NCBI GenBank assembly: GCA_035771175.1
Contig: CM069612.1
Coordinates: 27,572,987 to 27,636,986 of the forward strand
Reading direction: 5' to 3'
Length of the DNA stretch: 64,000 nucleotides
Source: Paratinospora sagittata
Lineage: Eukaryota > Streptophyta > Magnoliopsida > Ranunculales > Menispermaceae
The position numbers were made by a program, and so were the translations under genes. Shown piece by piece: positions 23,390-47,651 of the stretch; position 1 is the stretch's first letter; each line of letters starts with the position of its first letter. Below the pieces are notes generated by a model. The model saw nothing but the letters and a program-made list of their open reading frames with translations. It ran no database searches and was not told the origin of the DNA.

Positions 23390-24125
23390 TCCAGTACATA
23401 TGCACAAAACTCCTCCTTATGCAGTGTCTCAAAAAAAGATAGGATCACAATTAAATCTATTATACGCAATCTTACCTTCTTTCACAAGAAGCTAACCTGG
23501 CCTTCCTATAATATAAAATTGTTAAAGTTATTGATTAGCCATACGATCCAATTCGTATTAAATTCAATTATAGTTGTTTTTTTTTTTTTTGAAAGAGAAA
23601 AATTATATTCCAACAACATAAAGAAACCAGTCCAAAGATACAACATTGTCACTGCTACAGGACCAGCTAAAAGCTGCACTAGACAAAAGAGGCGTACGGG
23701 CAAGCGCGTGAGCAACAATATTCCTATTTCTTCCAATAAGGTGGAAAGAAACTTCCTTGTTGACTGACACACAACGGGTATATGATAAGTTGATAATTGG
23801 GGCCAGCTTTTGTGGGTTATATGTGGAATAGTCGTAGATTAATGCTCATAACAACGGGTAAAACTGTCGCGGCCGAACGTTGACATGCGTGACTGGGGTG
23901 TCGAGCGTACCCAGCACGATCCATTACTCCATTTCAATATTCTTTGCTTTTAACAGTCAAATTGCCTTAAACTTCACTCACTCCCATCGTCATCAAGTAC
24001 CTAATTTCCACGCGGAACTGAGTAAGGACTTCAACGTAACAAACGACAACAAAATAATAGCCACACATATAACATAAGGTATGGGTTAGATCTCACCTTC
24101 ATTAATATTAACGTCTTGTGATGCA
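23390..24125. repeat. Right arm of inverted duplication, upstream of CRK-A
   Basis: Reverse-complement partner of 17640-18229. It contains an extra insertion (the LINE tail at about 23579-23770) that its partner lacks. Its right end runs into the tandemly repeated sequence upstream of CRK-A. Confidence 0.65.
23579..23770 (-). mobile_element. LINE 3' tail, 5'-truncated
   Basis: The minus-strand translation includes HLIGRNRNIVAHALA, the usual end of the LINE RNase H-like domain, then a short 3' UTR ending in a poly-A tail (T-run at 23579-23590 on plus). The duplicate segment near 18020-18040 lacks it, so it inserted after the inverted duplication or was lost from the partner. Confidence 0.7.
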
Positions 24126-25280
24126 AAACCCTACACTTTAAGGCCAAAAATTATTAAGTTGAATGAGTTCGCTGACTTTGTTTTTCCCTATAGTTAAATG
24201 TTAAGAGTCTTCTCAAGTTTTTGCTTTTTGTTTTTTTTTTTGTTTTTTTTTTTTTTTTGAGGTTTTCTAAGCTGAGTATTCCTGTATCTTTTGAGCATGA
24301 GATTAATTTTTATTTGAAATGAGAGCAGAATAGTAAACCTTTATCCCAACAAAAGCGTCTTTAAAAATCAAATTTTATATACCTTGAGACTTTGTTTTTA
24401 CTGAGTTAACCACTCATTAATTTTAATTTTTTTTAAGATATTAATAATAAAAAGCCTTTGGTAATTCCTAATTTGATTTAAAATTGACTTTGAAGTCGTG
24501 TTTGATAGTTTTATTTATGAGCAATGTTACATTGATTGAAAATACTACATCACACCAATTGTTATAAATTATTATCACATTAACTTTTAATTTTAAGACA
24601 TCAAAATAACATACTTTTCAATGAAATTATGAATATGATATAAATGTTTGACATATCAAATTTGTATTAATTGATTACAAAATTTTAACTAAGAATTGAA
24701 GGAGGACTTTAATAATCATATCAAAACTTTCTACTTAACAAATGACAAAAAAATAATAGCCTCACATATAAGATATGGGTGAGATGTCACCTTGCACTCA
24801 CTGGACTACTCTCACCTCACCACAGTAAACTCAGGTAAGATAATTAATTTTTATACCTTTTATTTTAACAATTTAATTTATTTAAATCAAAATATATTTT
24901 TTTGGTAATATTTCATAATAACTAGTTAAGTAATTTTTTTTATTTTTTATAGCAATGACTGTTTTTTTTTTTTGTGATGAAAATGTGATGAAAAGAATGA
25001 GTTCAGTTTTGCCATTGATGGTTAAATGTTACGAGTCTTTTCATTCATTTTTATTTTTTTGGGTTTTCCAAGCATAAGGTATTCCATACCCTTGAATATA
25101 AAACTAGTCCTCTTTCAAGACAAAAATATAATAATAGACCTCTTTTAATAAAAACGTCTCTCATTAATTTTACTTTTTTAAAGTTTTTAATAATAAAAAG
25201 TCTTTTGGTTTTTTAAAAACAGGGCACCTAACTTGATTTAAAACTGACTTTTAAGTCATCTTTGACAGTTTCATTTATAT
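24030..25280 (+). repeat. Tandemly duplicated upstream region of CRK-A
   Basis: Two units of roughly 500 bp in the same orientation: 24030-24530 and 24735-25280. Shared landmarks, in order, are AACAAA.GACAA..AAATAATAGCC, TAGTTAAATGTTA or TGGTTAAATGTTA, GAGTCTT, GGTTTTC.AAGC and TAATAATAAAAAG..TTTTGG. The second unit ends about 70 bp before the chosen CRK-A start. Both contain TTGAC cores (W-box-like, about 24484 and 25257), compatible with WRKY control, although that core is common by chance. Confidence 0.6.
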
Positions 25281-25351
25281 GTAGGTTCTTGTCCGTGGAT
25301 CCCGTTGCATCCAATATTAATCTTGCAGCAATTTCTAAGCAACAAGAACCA

Positions 25352-38167
<12,816 letters not shown>

Positions 38168-38931
38168 TAAAGTATGGATTTTGTTTATTGTATCTTACTG
38201 AATCTAGTTACTAGTAACTTGGTATATCCATGATAACTATTTGAAGACCATAACTTTTGGGTTGAGTGGAATCTAATATAGTATCAAAGCTTAGGTTGTA
38301 GAGATTTAGATCCAAAACTCTGTTAACATATATGTGTTCTTGGTTTATGTATCTAGCATTGTATGTCCTTTTATCTCCCTTTTATTTCTCCATGTGTTGG
38401 ATGAGGCCGTACCTGAACTAATCAAAATTTGCAATCGCTTGTCTTTTCGGCTCTCTGATCACCTGTAGGTAATAAAAAAAAAAATTGGCATTACAGAGAC
38501 GAGCTCTGGCTCTGCTAAATTACTTAACGTGATAGCAAGAATTGGGACAAGTCATCTTGAGGTTATCTGAAACATGCAAACTACAAGACTTGGATGCATT
38601 TTTAAGCTTTTCACCTTTTGATAACAGAGTTCTAGCCTTCTAAGAAATGTTTGAGTGATCAGTGAATTAATATAGTCGTATATCATGCATATAATCTGTT
38701 TATACTATTGTTTTTCTTTTTTCTTTTATAAGAAATTATGTGTACATATTGGAATAAATAAGAGAAGATGAAGAACCAAGAGTCCTCCTTGTACTAGACC
38801 ATTAACTCAACATTACAATACATTCCAATCCAAGCACTTTTTCTATGGACATTGAGCCCAAAATTATACAACTTAAAAGATGAACTCTCAATGATCCTAT
38901 TGTTTCTACCGCTGCCAAAAATCTACTTCAC
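38168..38931. other. Shared 3' region between CRK-A and psi-B
   Basis: Convergent 3' flanks; no gene. 38750-38930 aligns well with 42075-42283 (AAGAGAAGATGAAGA.CCAAGA and following), the corresponding spacer of the second convergent pair. It contains a copy of the short dispersed repeat at about 38245-38300. Confidence 0.6.
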
Positions 38932-39850
38932 CTATCGAGGGTCAATCTCTGAAATCGAGATATCATTCACTAAGCACGGCGTTGAGTTAGCCATAGCTTG
39001 TTCTTGTTCAATAGAGCATGACTCTTCCACTTATACTGATAAAGAATGCAGGCTTTGAAGGCAATGGAAGAGTAACAGCATAGCTGGTGAACATGAGAAC
39101 CACAGATGCCATGTTGGGTATGTCTGCGGCGTCTTCTTGCACGCATAATAGACCAATGTGAATGCATCTTACAACTTCGCTAAACAAACATCTACCCCTT
39201 AATGTCGGATCTATCAACTGCAAAGATGTTCCTTCCGTCCACTGTTTCAAAGACTGCAATTTTTCAAAATGCATTCACAGAGAAAAGTTTCTCAGAATTT
39301 CAATCAGGTCGTGGTGGGCAGGCTTTCCTAGTAATTGCATTCCTCATTTTTTCCTCTATTTAATGAACCAATAAATGAAGTTACATCACAAAATCTGACT
39401 TACATAGCTTGGAAGGTTCTCAGCACACTCTGAATGATGGAAAGTAGTAGATAATTAAGACACTATATACATCTGACTTTACCAAGAACTGACCATTCAT
39501 TGCATACTCTGGTGCCATGTAATCACTGCATGCCAATTAAGACAGTATTGTTCAAAGTGAAACAAAAAAGTTTCCATCTTGGGGAAGAGCAATATGTTGT
39601 TTAATACTTTGTTCCCACAACTGTATTAGTGTTGGCTTGAGTTTGGTCCACTACGACAAGCCTTGCCATACCAAAGTCTGAAATTTTAAGCCTCATCGTC
39701 CCAGCATCTAAAAAAACATTTCCAGCTTTGAGATCTTGATGAATAATTTTGTGTCTAGAATCTTCATGAAGATAAAGAAGCCCTCGAGCAATTCCACCTA
39801 TGATTTTGTATCATTTCTTCCCGATCTAACTCGGCATACTCGATTGGATC
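38932..39850 (-). pseudogene. psi-B: CRK pseudogene, exons 5-7 only
   Basis: Closest to CRK-C. Exon 7 (about 38932-39265) keeps [18 protein letters not shown] but has a deletion after PAFFIS that shifts the frame. Exon 6 (about 39410-39530) keeps only its two ends, the middle (FGVLLLEIV) being deleted. Exon 5 (about 39610-39850) retains DFGMARL but has HQD instead of HRD, an extra codon, and a stop-containing start; its splice acceptor is also damaged. Exons 1-4 are missing. Not functional. Confidence 0.85.
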
Positions 39851-40085
39851 CACACCAACAAAAATCAAAATCAAGTAAGGCCCAAGAGTTAAAACAGCTT
39901 GATAATACATCAAACGAGACTTTCTAACAAAAATTTCTTAGAATCCGCAGCTATGGTTGTCTAATTATGTTATAGTCATTTACAAAAGCATTAAAGTTTA
40001 ATTTCATTAACTTTGATCAAAAGAATAGGAAAAACTCAAGTTCTCTGTTTTCACATTTCATTTCATTGCAATTACTTTGGTCAAG

Positions 40086-41473
40086 ATGATGAGGACATAA
40101 CAACAGTTGAATCCTTGCAATTCGACCTTGAAACTCCGAGAGATGCCAGAAATGACTTCTATGTTGCTAATAAGCTAGGTGAAGGTAGATTTGGACCTGT
40201 TTACAAGGTAATTATAAAATCTCATAGTACAAAGTGATCTTAAAATATTTTAATTAATTATCTTACCTCCAAACTTTAGAAACTACTTATGGAAAGTTTG
40301 AATCATTTTACATTAAATTCCACAATTGGTTGTTTTTCTTGAATATAGCTACCAGGGTCAACTATCAGATGGACATGGAATTGCCATAAAGAGACTTTCA
40401 ACACACTCTAGGAAAGGTGATGATGAATTTAAGAATTAGGTTGTATTGGTTGCAAAGCTTCAACACCGGAATCTTGTCAGGCTACGCGGTTTCTGCTGCT
40501 TTGAAGGAGAGGAAAAGCTACTCATCTATGAGTTTGTGCCAAACGCAAGCTTTGATCACTTTATATTTGGTTTGTTGTTGATGATTGCTTGATATGCATT
40601 GTTGGGCCCTTATCTTTAAGCTATAGCTTTTAGGTTGAGTGGTTTCTAACATGTCATCTCTTATACCCTGTGTTTCTATCAATTTGCATTTGTATTTGCA
40701 TGCTAAGCTGATATAAACATGAAAGATGAAACAACCATTACAAAAGAATGCAGGAAAGCAGAAAGAAAATTGATATTAAAAAACCATCCTTGTACTTTAG
40801 GTTCTTATATTTATGGTCCTTTTTGATGAATAATGGAGAGATTAGAGGCCTAACTTCTTGTTAAAAAAAAAATTTCTTTCATGTTTCATCTTGAGTTGAG
40901 TTTGTAATTGGCAATGTCACTGCAGTGGATGTATGCAATGCATATGCAGTTCTCAGTGAAGTCAGATGTATACAGTTTCGGTGTGTTGCTTCTAGAGATT
41001 GTCATTGGTCAGATGAACAGCTCGTTCTGTCGACCAGAGCAAGGCGAGGACCTCCTAAGCTATATGAGTATGAATATTTTTATTTTACCTTTACTTCTTA
41101 CTTAATTTCTAGTTACATATGGATCAATATTATCACATAAAAGAAGAAGAGAAAATGTTGCAACAGGTACAATGACTAGGAAAGCGATACAATTTTGAAA
41201 GCTTGTGTTTAAAACTTGTTTTGAATTGTACAGGTATGGAGACGGTGGAGGGAAGGGACAAGTTTGGACTTGATAGATCCAACATTACAAAGTAGCTTCT
41301 CCGCCAGCGAAGTCACCAGATGCATACACATTGGTCTATTATGTGTTCAAGAAGATGCTGCAGAAAGACCCACCATGGGATCAGTTGTCGTCAAGCTCAC
41401 TAGCCATTCTGTTAGTCTTGCACTGCCTTCAAAACCTGCATTTTATGTGACAACAGAATGGAATAAAACTTGA
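40086..41473 (+). pseudogene. psi-B2: CRK pseudogene, copy of CRK-A exons 3-7
   Basis: Exon 3 (40086-40207) has the P-loop changed from GEGGFG to GEGRFG. Exon 4 (40356-40569) has a TAG at 40437-40439 and one extra codon. Exon 5 (HRD, DFG) is absent. Exon 6 (about 40926-41063) lacks the APEY codons and its GT donor is AT. Exon 7 (41234-41473) ends early after PAFYVTTEWNK. Introns 2 and 3 align closely with CRK-A, so this is a paralogous copy that decayed. The ectodomain exons are absent. Confidence 0.88.
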
Positions 41474-42283
41474 TTACAGAGGTGGATGAATTGTGTTCTA
41501 TTGAACCAGAACAAGCTTCGGCTAGTTACTTGTAACTTCCGTATATCATCTGCAATTTTGCAAAAAAAAATTTGTGTTACAAAGATCGCTCTAGAAATTC
41601 CACCAACAGTTTCTGTTGCTTTTGGTTTTATATTTTTTGCTTCTTGGTGGAATCTAATATGGTATCAGTGCATACTTAATTAGATTTGAAACTCTTTGTC
41701 AACATGTGTATATGTTCTCATTTGATATATTTGACATTTGTTTGTCCTTCCATCTCCCTTTTATTTCTCCACATGCCGGATGACATTGTACTTGAACAAA
41801 TCAAAAAATTGCTATTGCTTCTGTCTTTACAGCTCTGTTATCACCTTTAGGCAGCCAAAAGAAATGGCATTACAAGAGGATCAGAAATATGACACGGAGC
41901 TCTGGCTCTGCTATGTTAGTCAACCTGATAGCAAGAATTTGAGCAGGTCAGTTTGATGTTAGAGTTGAAATGTTAATCAGTAAATTATACAGACGCTTAT
42001 CATACATATAATTGCTTCAACAACTTTTTCTTTTCTTTTTTTTTTTTTATATGAAACTATTTGTAAATATATTTAAATAAATAAGAGAAGATGAAGAGCC
42101 AAGATTCCTCCTTGTACAAGACCATTAACTCAACAATTACAATACATTCCAGTCCCAAGAACTTTTTATAAGCATATCCATGGAGAAGTTTTATACGTCA
42201 ATTGAGTCCATATTTGTATTACTTAAACAAGATGAACTCTCGAAGATCCTATTGTTTCTACCTGAACCAAAATTCTACTTTGC
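41474..42283. other. Spacer between psi-B2 and CRK-C (convergent 3' ends)
   Basis: No gene. Second copy of the convergent spacer described at 38168-38931. It includes a short dispersed-repeat copy around 41640-41690 (TTGGTGGAATCTAATATGGT) and a T-run at 42037-42048. Confidence 0.55.
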
Positions 42284-45200
42284 CTATCGAGGTTCAATCT
42301 CCGAAATTGACACATCATTCACTGACCACGGTGTTGAATTAGCCAAAGCTCGGTCAGGTTCAGTAGAGCACGACTCTTCCACTAATGCAGGAAAGACTGG
42401 ATCCGCTTTACTACTGATAAAGAATGCAGGCTTTGAAGGCAATACAAGAGTAACAGAATAGCTGGTGAGCATAAGAACAACAGATGCCATGTTGGGTCTG
42501 TCTGCTGCATCTTCTTGCACGCATAATAGACCAATGTGAATGCATCTGACTACTTCACTAGCTGAACAACTACCCCTTAATGCCGGATCTAGCAACTGCA
42601 AAGCTGTTCCTTCCTTCCAATGTCTCCATGCCTGCAATATTTCAAAATGCATTTTCAGAGATAAGTTTCTCATAATGCCTATCAAGTCATGGTGAGCAAA
42701 GCTTTCCTAGTAATTGTATTGGAAGCTTTTACTCTACTTGATCTGGGACTGTTGAACTTTATTTAGCAATGAACCAATAAATAAAATAACATCATAAAAT
42801 TCTGACTTACATAGCTTAGAAGGTCCTCGGCATGCTCTGTTTGATGGAAAGCATTGGTCCTTTGACCACTCACAATTTCTAGAAGCAAAACACCGAAACT
42901 ATATACATCTGACTTCACTGAGAACTGGCCATGCATAGCATACTCTGGTGCCATGTAACCACTGCATGCCAATGCAGAAAAAATTGTTCGAGTGAAACAT
43001 GAAAGAAGTTTTCACAACATTTAAAAAAAAAAAAAAAGACTCTGGTACAAGATGCTGCATAAAAACTTAGTGGGTAAGCTTCTAAGTAGTAGTTTAGATT
43101 GATTTTTAATTGTTGGATGTCATAAATCTTCAATGAACTTTTTCAAATATATAACAGAATTCCATATTGTGGATGAGCATTGAGCAATATGTTGTTTAGT
43201 ACTTACTAAGTTCCCACAACTCTACTGGTATTGGCTTGAGTTTGATCTACTACGAAAAGCCTTGCCATACCAAAATCTGAAATTTTGGGGTTCATCTCAG
43301 TGTCTAGCAAAACATTTCCAGCTTTGAGATCTCGATGAATAATTCTGTGTCGAGAATCTTCATGAAGATAGAGAAGCCCTCGAGCAATTCCTCCTATGAT
43401 TTTGTAGCGTTTTTCCCAATCCAACTCAGCACGCTTGATCGGATCTACCACACCAACAAAAATAAAAATCAAATACGACCTAAGAGTTAAAACAATTGAT
43501 AATACATCAAATGATACTCTCAAAACAAATTTCTTAGAATCAATCGCAAAATGATTTGAAATGTCATCATTTCCGAAACTTTTAAAAAAATAAATACTAA
43601 TGTTAATATATAGTTTTTCCAAGAAAGAATTCAAACAGGAGCACATAAATACAGAAACAAACAGAGCGAATGGACAAACCAAATACGAAGTGATCAAGGC
43701 TCGAGTTTGGTACAAACTCATAGATCAGTAGCTTTTCTTCTCCTTCAAATGAGAAACCAAACAGCCTAACAAGATTCCTGTGTTGAAGCTTTGCCATCAA
43801 CACGACCTCGTTCTTAAATTGTTCTGTGCCTTGCCCAGAGTTCCTGGAGAGTCTCTTTACCGCAATTTCTTGACCATCGGATAGTGTACCCTGAGAATAT
43901 GCAACAAGAATAAGATAAACTCCCTAATATCACAACAGATTATTGAAAAAACATTTTGAGGAAAATATTGAATAAAATAAAACTAATATATATTCAATTT
44001 TATTTTATTTTTATTACCTTGTAAACTGCACCAAATCCACCTTCTCCGAGCTTATTCGCATCTGAAAAGTTGTCTGTGGCAGCTCTAACCGCACCAAAAT
44101 CAAATTGCAAGGACTCCAAGGTTGTAATGTCATCCACATCTTGACCAAAGTAAAATGAATAGAAATGTAAATCAAATCTACTAAATAATGCGCATTAGGC
44201 AAATAAGAGATATTTCACATTTTACTTTCATGCCGAGATATTAAAAAATAAAAATAAAAAAATTAAGACATGAACTTAGAGTTTGTTAGGTGATCTATAC
44301 ATAGTTGAGTTGTATATCTTTGGTCACTATAATCTTGGAGACCAACACATCACTAAATACAATAATTGGAATGGTACAAGTTTATAAATTGCAGTGCTGA
44401 GAATATTAAGATAATTCACAGAACTACATAAAAATATATAGACTACAATGCATGCTTCAATTTTAAGCAAGTTGTTATACCAAAGCAATTATAGGAAATA
44501 GCTACTTACTGTCAACTGCTTTCTCTTTCTTTCTCTTTCTCATACATATGCAGACAGCACCAGTGACGAGAAGAATCAATGCAATGGCTAATGGAATGAC
44601 TATAGCAATAATAATCCTAGATGACCTCTTCGTATTTCCTGCACAAATAGCAATCAACTATTATAATTAGCCACACACCATTGAATATCTAGAAGATAAA
44701 ACGAAATATTCCTAGGTTTATCAAACATTTCACTTTCTCTGTCAACTGGAACTTTCAGCCCCACACAAAGCAAGAATAAATCAACAATAAAGGCCCAATG
44801 CAATCAATTGACAACAATGATTGAGTCTCATGGGCATGAAAAATCTAAACTAAGCACAACAATTTTCACTATTTTAAACTTGAACTCAAGAAACTAAAAT
44901 CAAAATCACTCAAAAATTTTACCTTCTGTTTCAGTGGAAGTAGAATTTGGCCGCGGCGGCGACAACACCGGTGGCGACCGAGGTGGCGGTGGCGGCGAAA
45001 CCCTGGCATCATAAAAGGGTCTAATCTCATATCTCAAATTACAACTGGGTAAAATAACTCTCGCCCCTATTCTTCCATCACAACAAGTGGGAACATAAGC
45101 CCTCGCTCCCTCAAGACACCTATTACAACCAGTTTGAGACAAGTCTGGCGTACACTGCATCAAAGCATAAATCCTCTGAAAACTCGTGAAATTCGCCTCT

Positions 45201-45742
45201 CCAGTAGCGTACTTATCCCCAGAAGAAGCCCGTCCTTCCACACCCTCCAACAAATTCCCCAAAGCCCGATTAAAACCATTTCTATCAGTAATATTCGCGG
45301 TGTTATAAAGGAACAGAGGTGGTTCGTTCTGCATAACGCCCACAATTGACCGATTTGAGTACCGCAACATGCAACGCTCGTAATATATGATGGCTTCTCT
45401 CTGGTTTGGGCATCTTTGGGTGATACCTTCTCTTGCTGCTTGTACGCAAGCTTGGCAAAACTGGGGAGTATTGTCGCCTCTGCATAAAAACAACCCATAA
45501 ATTCTATCTGGGTTTTGCCCATTTGTAACGTTCCTGAACAACCCGTTACTGGTAGACACGTTCGCGGATAAAGATGAAAGGAGGAGGTTGAGGTTCGTGG
45601 AGTAAGTGCTGGTGTTGGTGAAGTTGCCTGTTGTACCACAGAAGTGGTATACATAGTCTTGGGTTTGGGCAGAAATAAAGCTCAAATTGATGAGAAATAT
45701 TGCAGAGAAAAGTAAGAGAAACTTGAAGAAATGATTAGCCAT
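42284..45742 (-). CDS. CRK-C: cysteine-rich receptor-like kinase, 672 aa
   Basis: Exons, from the start codon: 45742-44923, 44638-44510, 44139-44018, 43890-43680, 43444-43207, 42961-42811, 42631-42284; GT-AG throughout, 673 codons with stop. Signal peptide about 1-25; DUF26 signatures C87/C96/C99 and C197/C206/C209. An unusual Pro-rich linker ([10 protein letters not shown]) lies at about 247-265 before the membrane helix (exon 2, [17 protein letters not shown]). Kinase: GEGGFG, K369, HRD466 followed by LKAGN rather than the usual LKASN, DFG484, GTYGYMAPEY across the exon 5/6 border. Predicted active RD-type receptor kinase at the plasma membrane. It shares its 3' side, inverted, with psi-B2, and is the intact partner of the duplicated pair. 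Confidence 0.9.
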
Positions 45743-46930
45743 GGTTTGATGGAGTTTTGAAGATGCTCTGGTGTTTTAGACTAGTATGCTTTTTGGGTTT
45801 GGAAAAAATCTCTTTTTTTTTTTTTTTTATGCACTGTGGTCCTGTGGAGTCCTTGGAGAAAGAGGAAGGAGACTGAAAATGATGGAAGTTACAGCATTTA
45901 ACTGTATCTGCTGCTGAATTGAACAAACATGAGTTCAATATTTGTGAAGGGAGATCATGTAGTCCAAGAGTTCGTTTAAGTTAACTGGTTTTAGGTCTCT
46001 ACTAGTGCCATATGGGTCCATTGATAAAGAGAAGAAAAAATAAAAATAAAAATAGGATGGACTGACAGATGGCAAAATATGGTAAGTGGAGTTGTTTAGT
46101 TATGTATAGCAAGTCGTAGTCCAACTGTCCGAGTACTTAGGACAACCTTGGCGACTACAGAGTCAACAATGCGGTCGAGAAATGCCAGGTCTTGTACGTC
46201 AGAAAAGGAAGTCATCAGGTACTGTACGCATTGCGTTTTTCCCCTGTTTTAGGCCTTTTTAGAGGTCCACGTGGATATTAATTCAATTTTATAAGTGTAT
46301 ATATATTTATTATTTACAATGCAACATTACGTTCATGGCCCTAGTATGGATAAGACCAATTTTTGAGAGAACGTGTAGCACGTGTTGATAAGTCAACACG
46401 AGGAACCCACGAAGGTTCAGGGTGGATCGAGGTTCCACTAACAACTTAGGTCCGAGCCCCACCATGCACATCAGGCGCCGAGACCATATAAAATTGGACA
46501 CTGAAACATATCAAATTACAAGGATATTATGGCCTAAATTAAAGATAATTTACTTTATATTACTTATTGAATTTGGACCTTGACACCTTGTGCTTTAGTG
46601 TGACTAGGTGGTAAGGGACTTGGGCTAAGTGTTGATATTCATCATAATTTACTCACATTAGTTAAGGGTAACAATGAATTGATTCATATTGAGAAGCCAA
46701 GTTGAACTGGTGCATTTGATTTCATTTTATTCATTTTTTTTTAAATAAGTTTAGTTTGAATTAGGTTTGAAAAATATATAACTTGAATGGTTTGGTTTGA
46801 ATTATGATTTGTGGCATTAAAAACAATTTAAATCGAATTGAACCAATTTTAAAAATAAAAAAAAGTATCAATATTTAGTAAAGATTGTTATAAACTTTAT
46901 TAAATATGCATTGGAAAATTTAGTATTACT

Positions 46931-46989
<59 letters not shown>

Positions 46990-47651
46990 TAATTATTTTG
47001 ATTCATTTAAGGTATATGCATTTAAAATTTTAAACACATCAAATTCAAACCGAATCAAACCAATTATATTTTGTTTGGGTTGATAAATTCAAAATAAATC
47101 AATCATCTAAATTAAACCGAACCCGATCACATTTAGTTTAAATTAAGTTTGAACATCTAACTGACCTGAACCGAATTATTAACACCACCCGTACATTACT
47201 TGGTCCGAACTATTAACATATATTGTAGGACAAAAACGTTGCCAAAGTTTTTCATCATAAAAACTTTTGCTCTAACTAAATGCATCCAATCTTATCAATT
47301 TTTAATTAGCAAATCCAATATTAATTATTTGTAATATAAAAATTATCTTAATCCTTGACATAGTAGAGTGGTAATAGCGGATTCATGTAGTTAACTAATT
47401 AACCTCATATAGTTAAGGGAAGGTTTTGTTAAGTTGTATATTTATATGTTTTGTCCATAGGTGCATAAAATTTCATTACCAGAAATATTATACTACAAAG
47501 AAAGAATATCAACGACGCATCTGATTAGTTAAATAAGAACATCAAACGTTGTATTTAGATAATTTACATACAAGTGTTAGGTAGAAACAGAAAATAAATT
47601 TCAAGCTAATAACAGTTAGGTGGGAAAAATATAAATTAATGTTCAAAGTCT
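45743..47651. other. Intergenic between CRK-C and CRK-D, with low-copy repeats
   Basis: Holds the CRK-C upstream region. 46690-46860 and 46990-47190 are rich in GGTTTGA/AACCGAACC-type motifs in opposite orientations around a (TA)n tract, suggesting a degenerate MITE-like inverted repeat. I see no gene. A 63-codon minus ORF at 46310-46501 has no recognisable features. Confidence 0.45.
46933..46987. repeat. (AT)n microsatellite
   Basis: About 27 uninterrupted AT dinucleotides. Likely length-polymorphic and prone to assembly error. Confidence 0.95.

Noticed and set aside
25262..25351. Upstream in-frame Met for CRK-A
   Set aside because: Adds 30 residues without signal-peptide character before a Met that starts a good signal peptide; overlaps the duplicated promoter region.
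45134..45654. Open frames overlapping CRK-C exon 1 in other frames
   Set aside because: Shadows of the DUF26 exon; no independent features.
46934..46990. CRISPR-like or origin-like repeat
   Set aside because: Simple (AT)n microsatellite in a plant nuclear genome; no spacers, no arrays.
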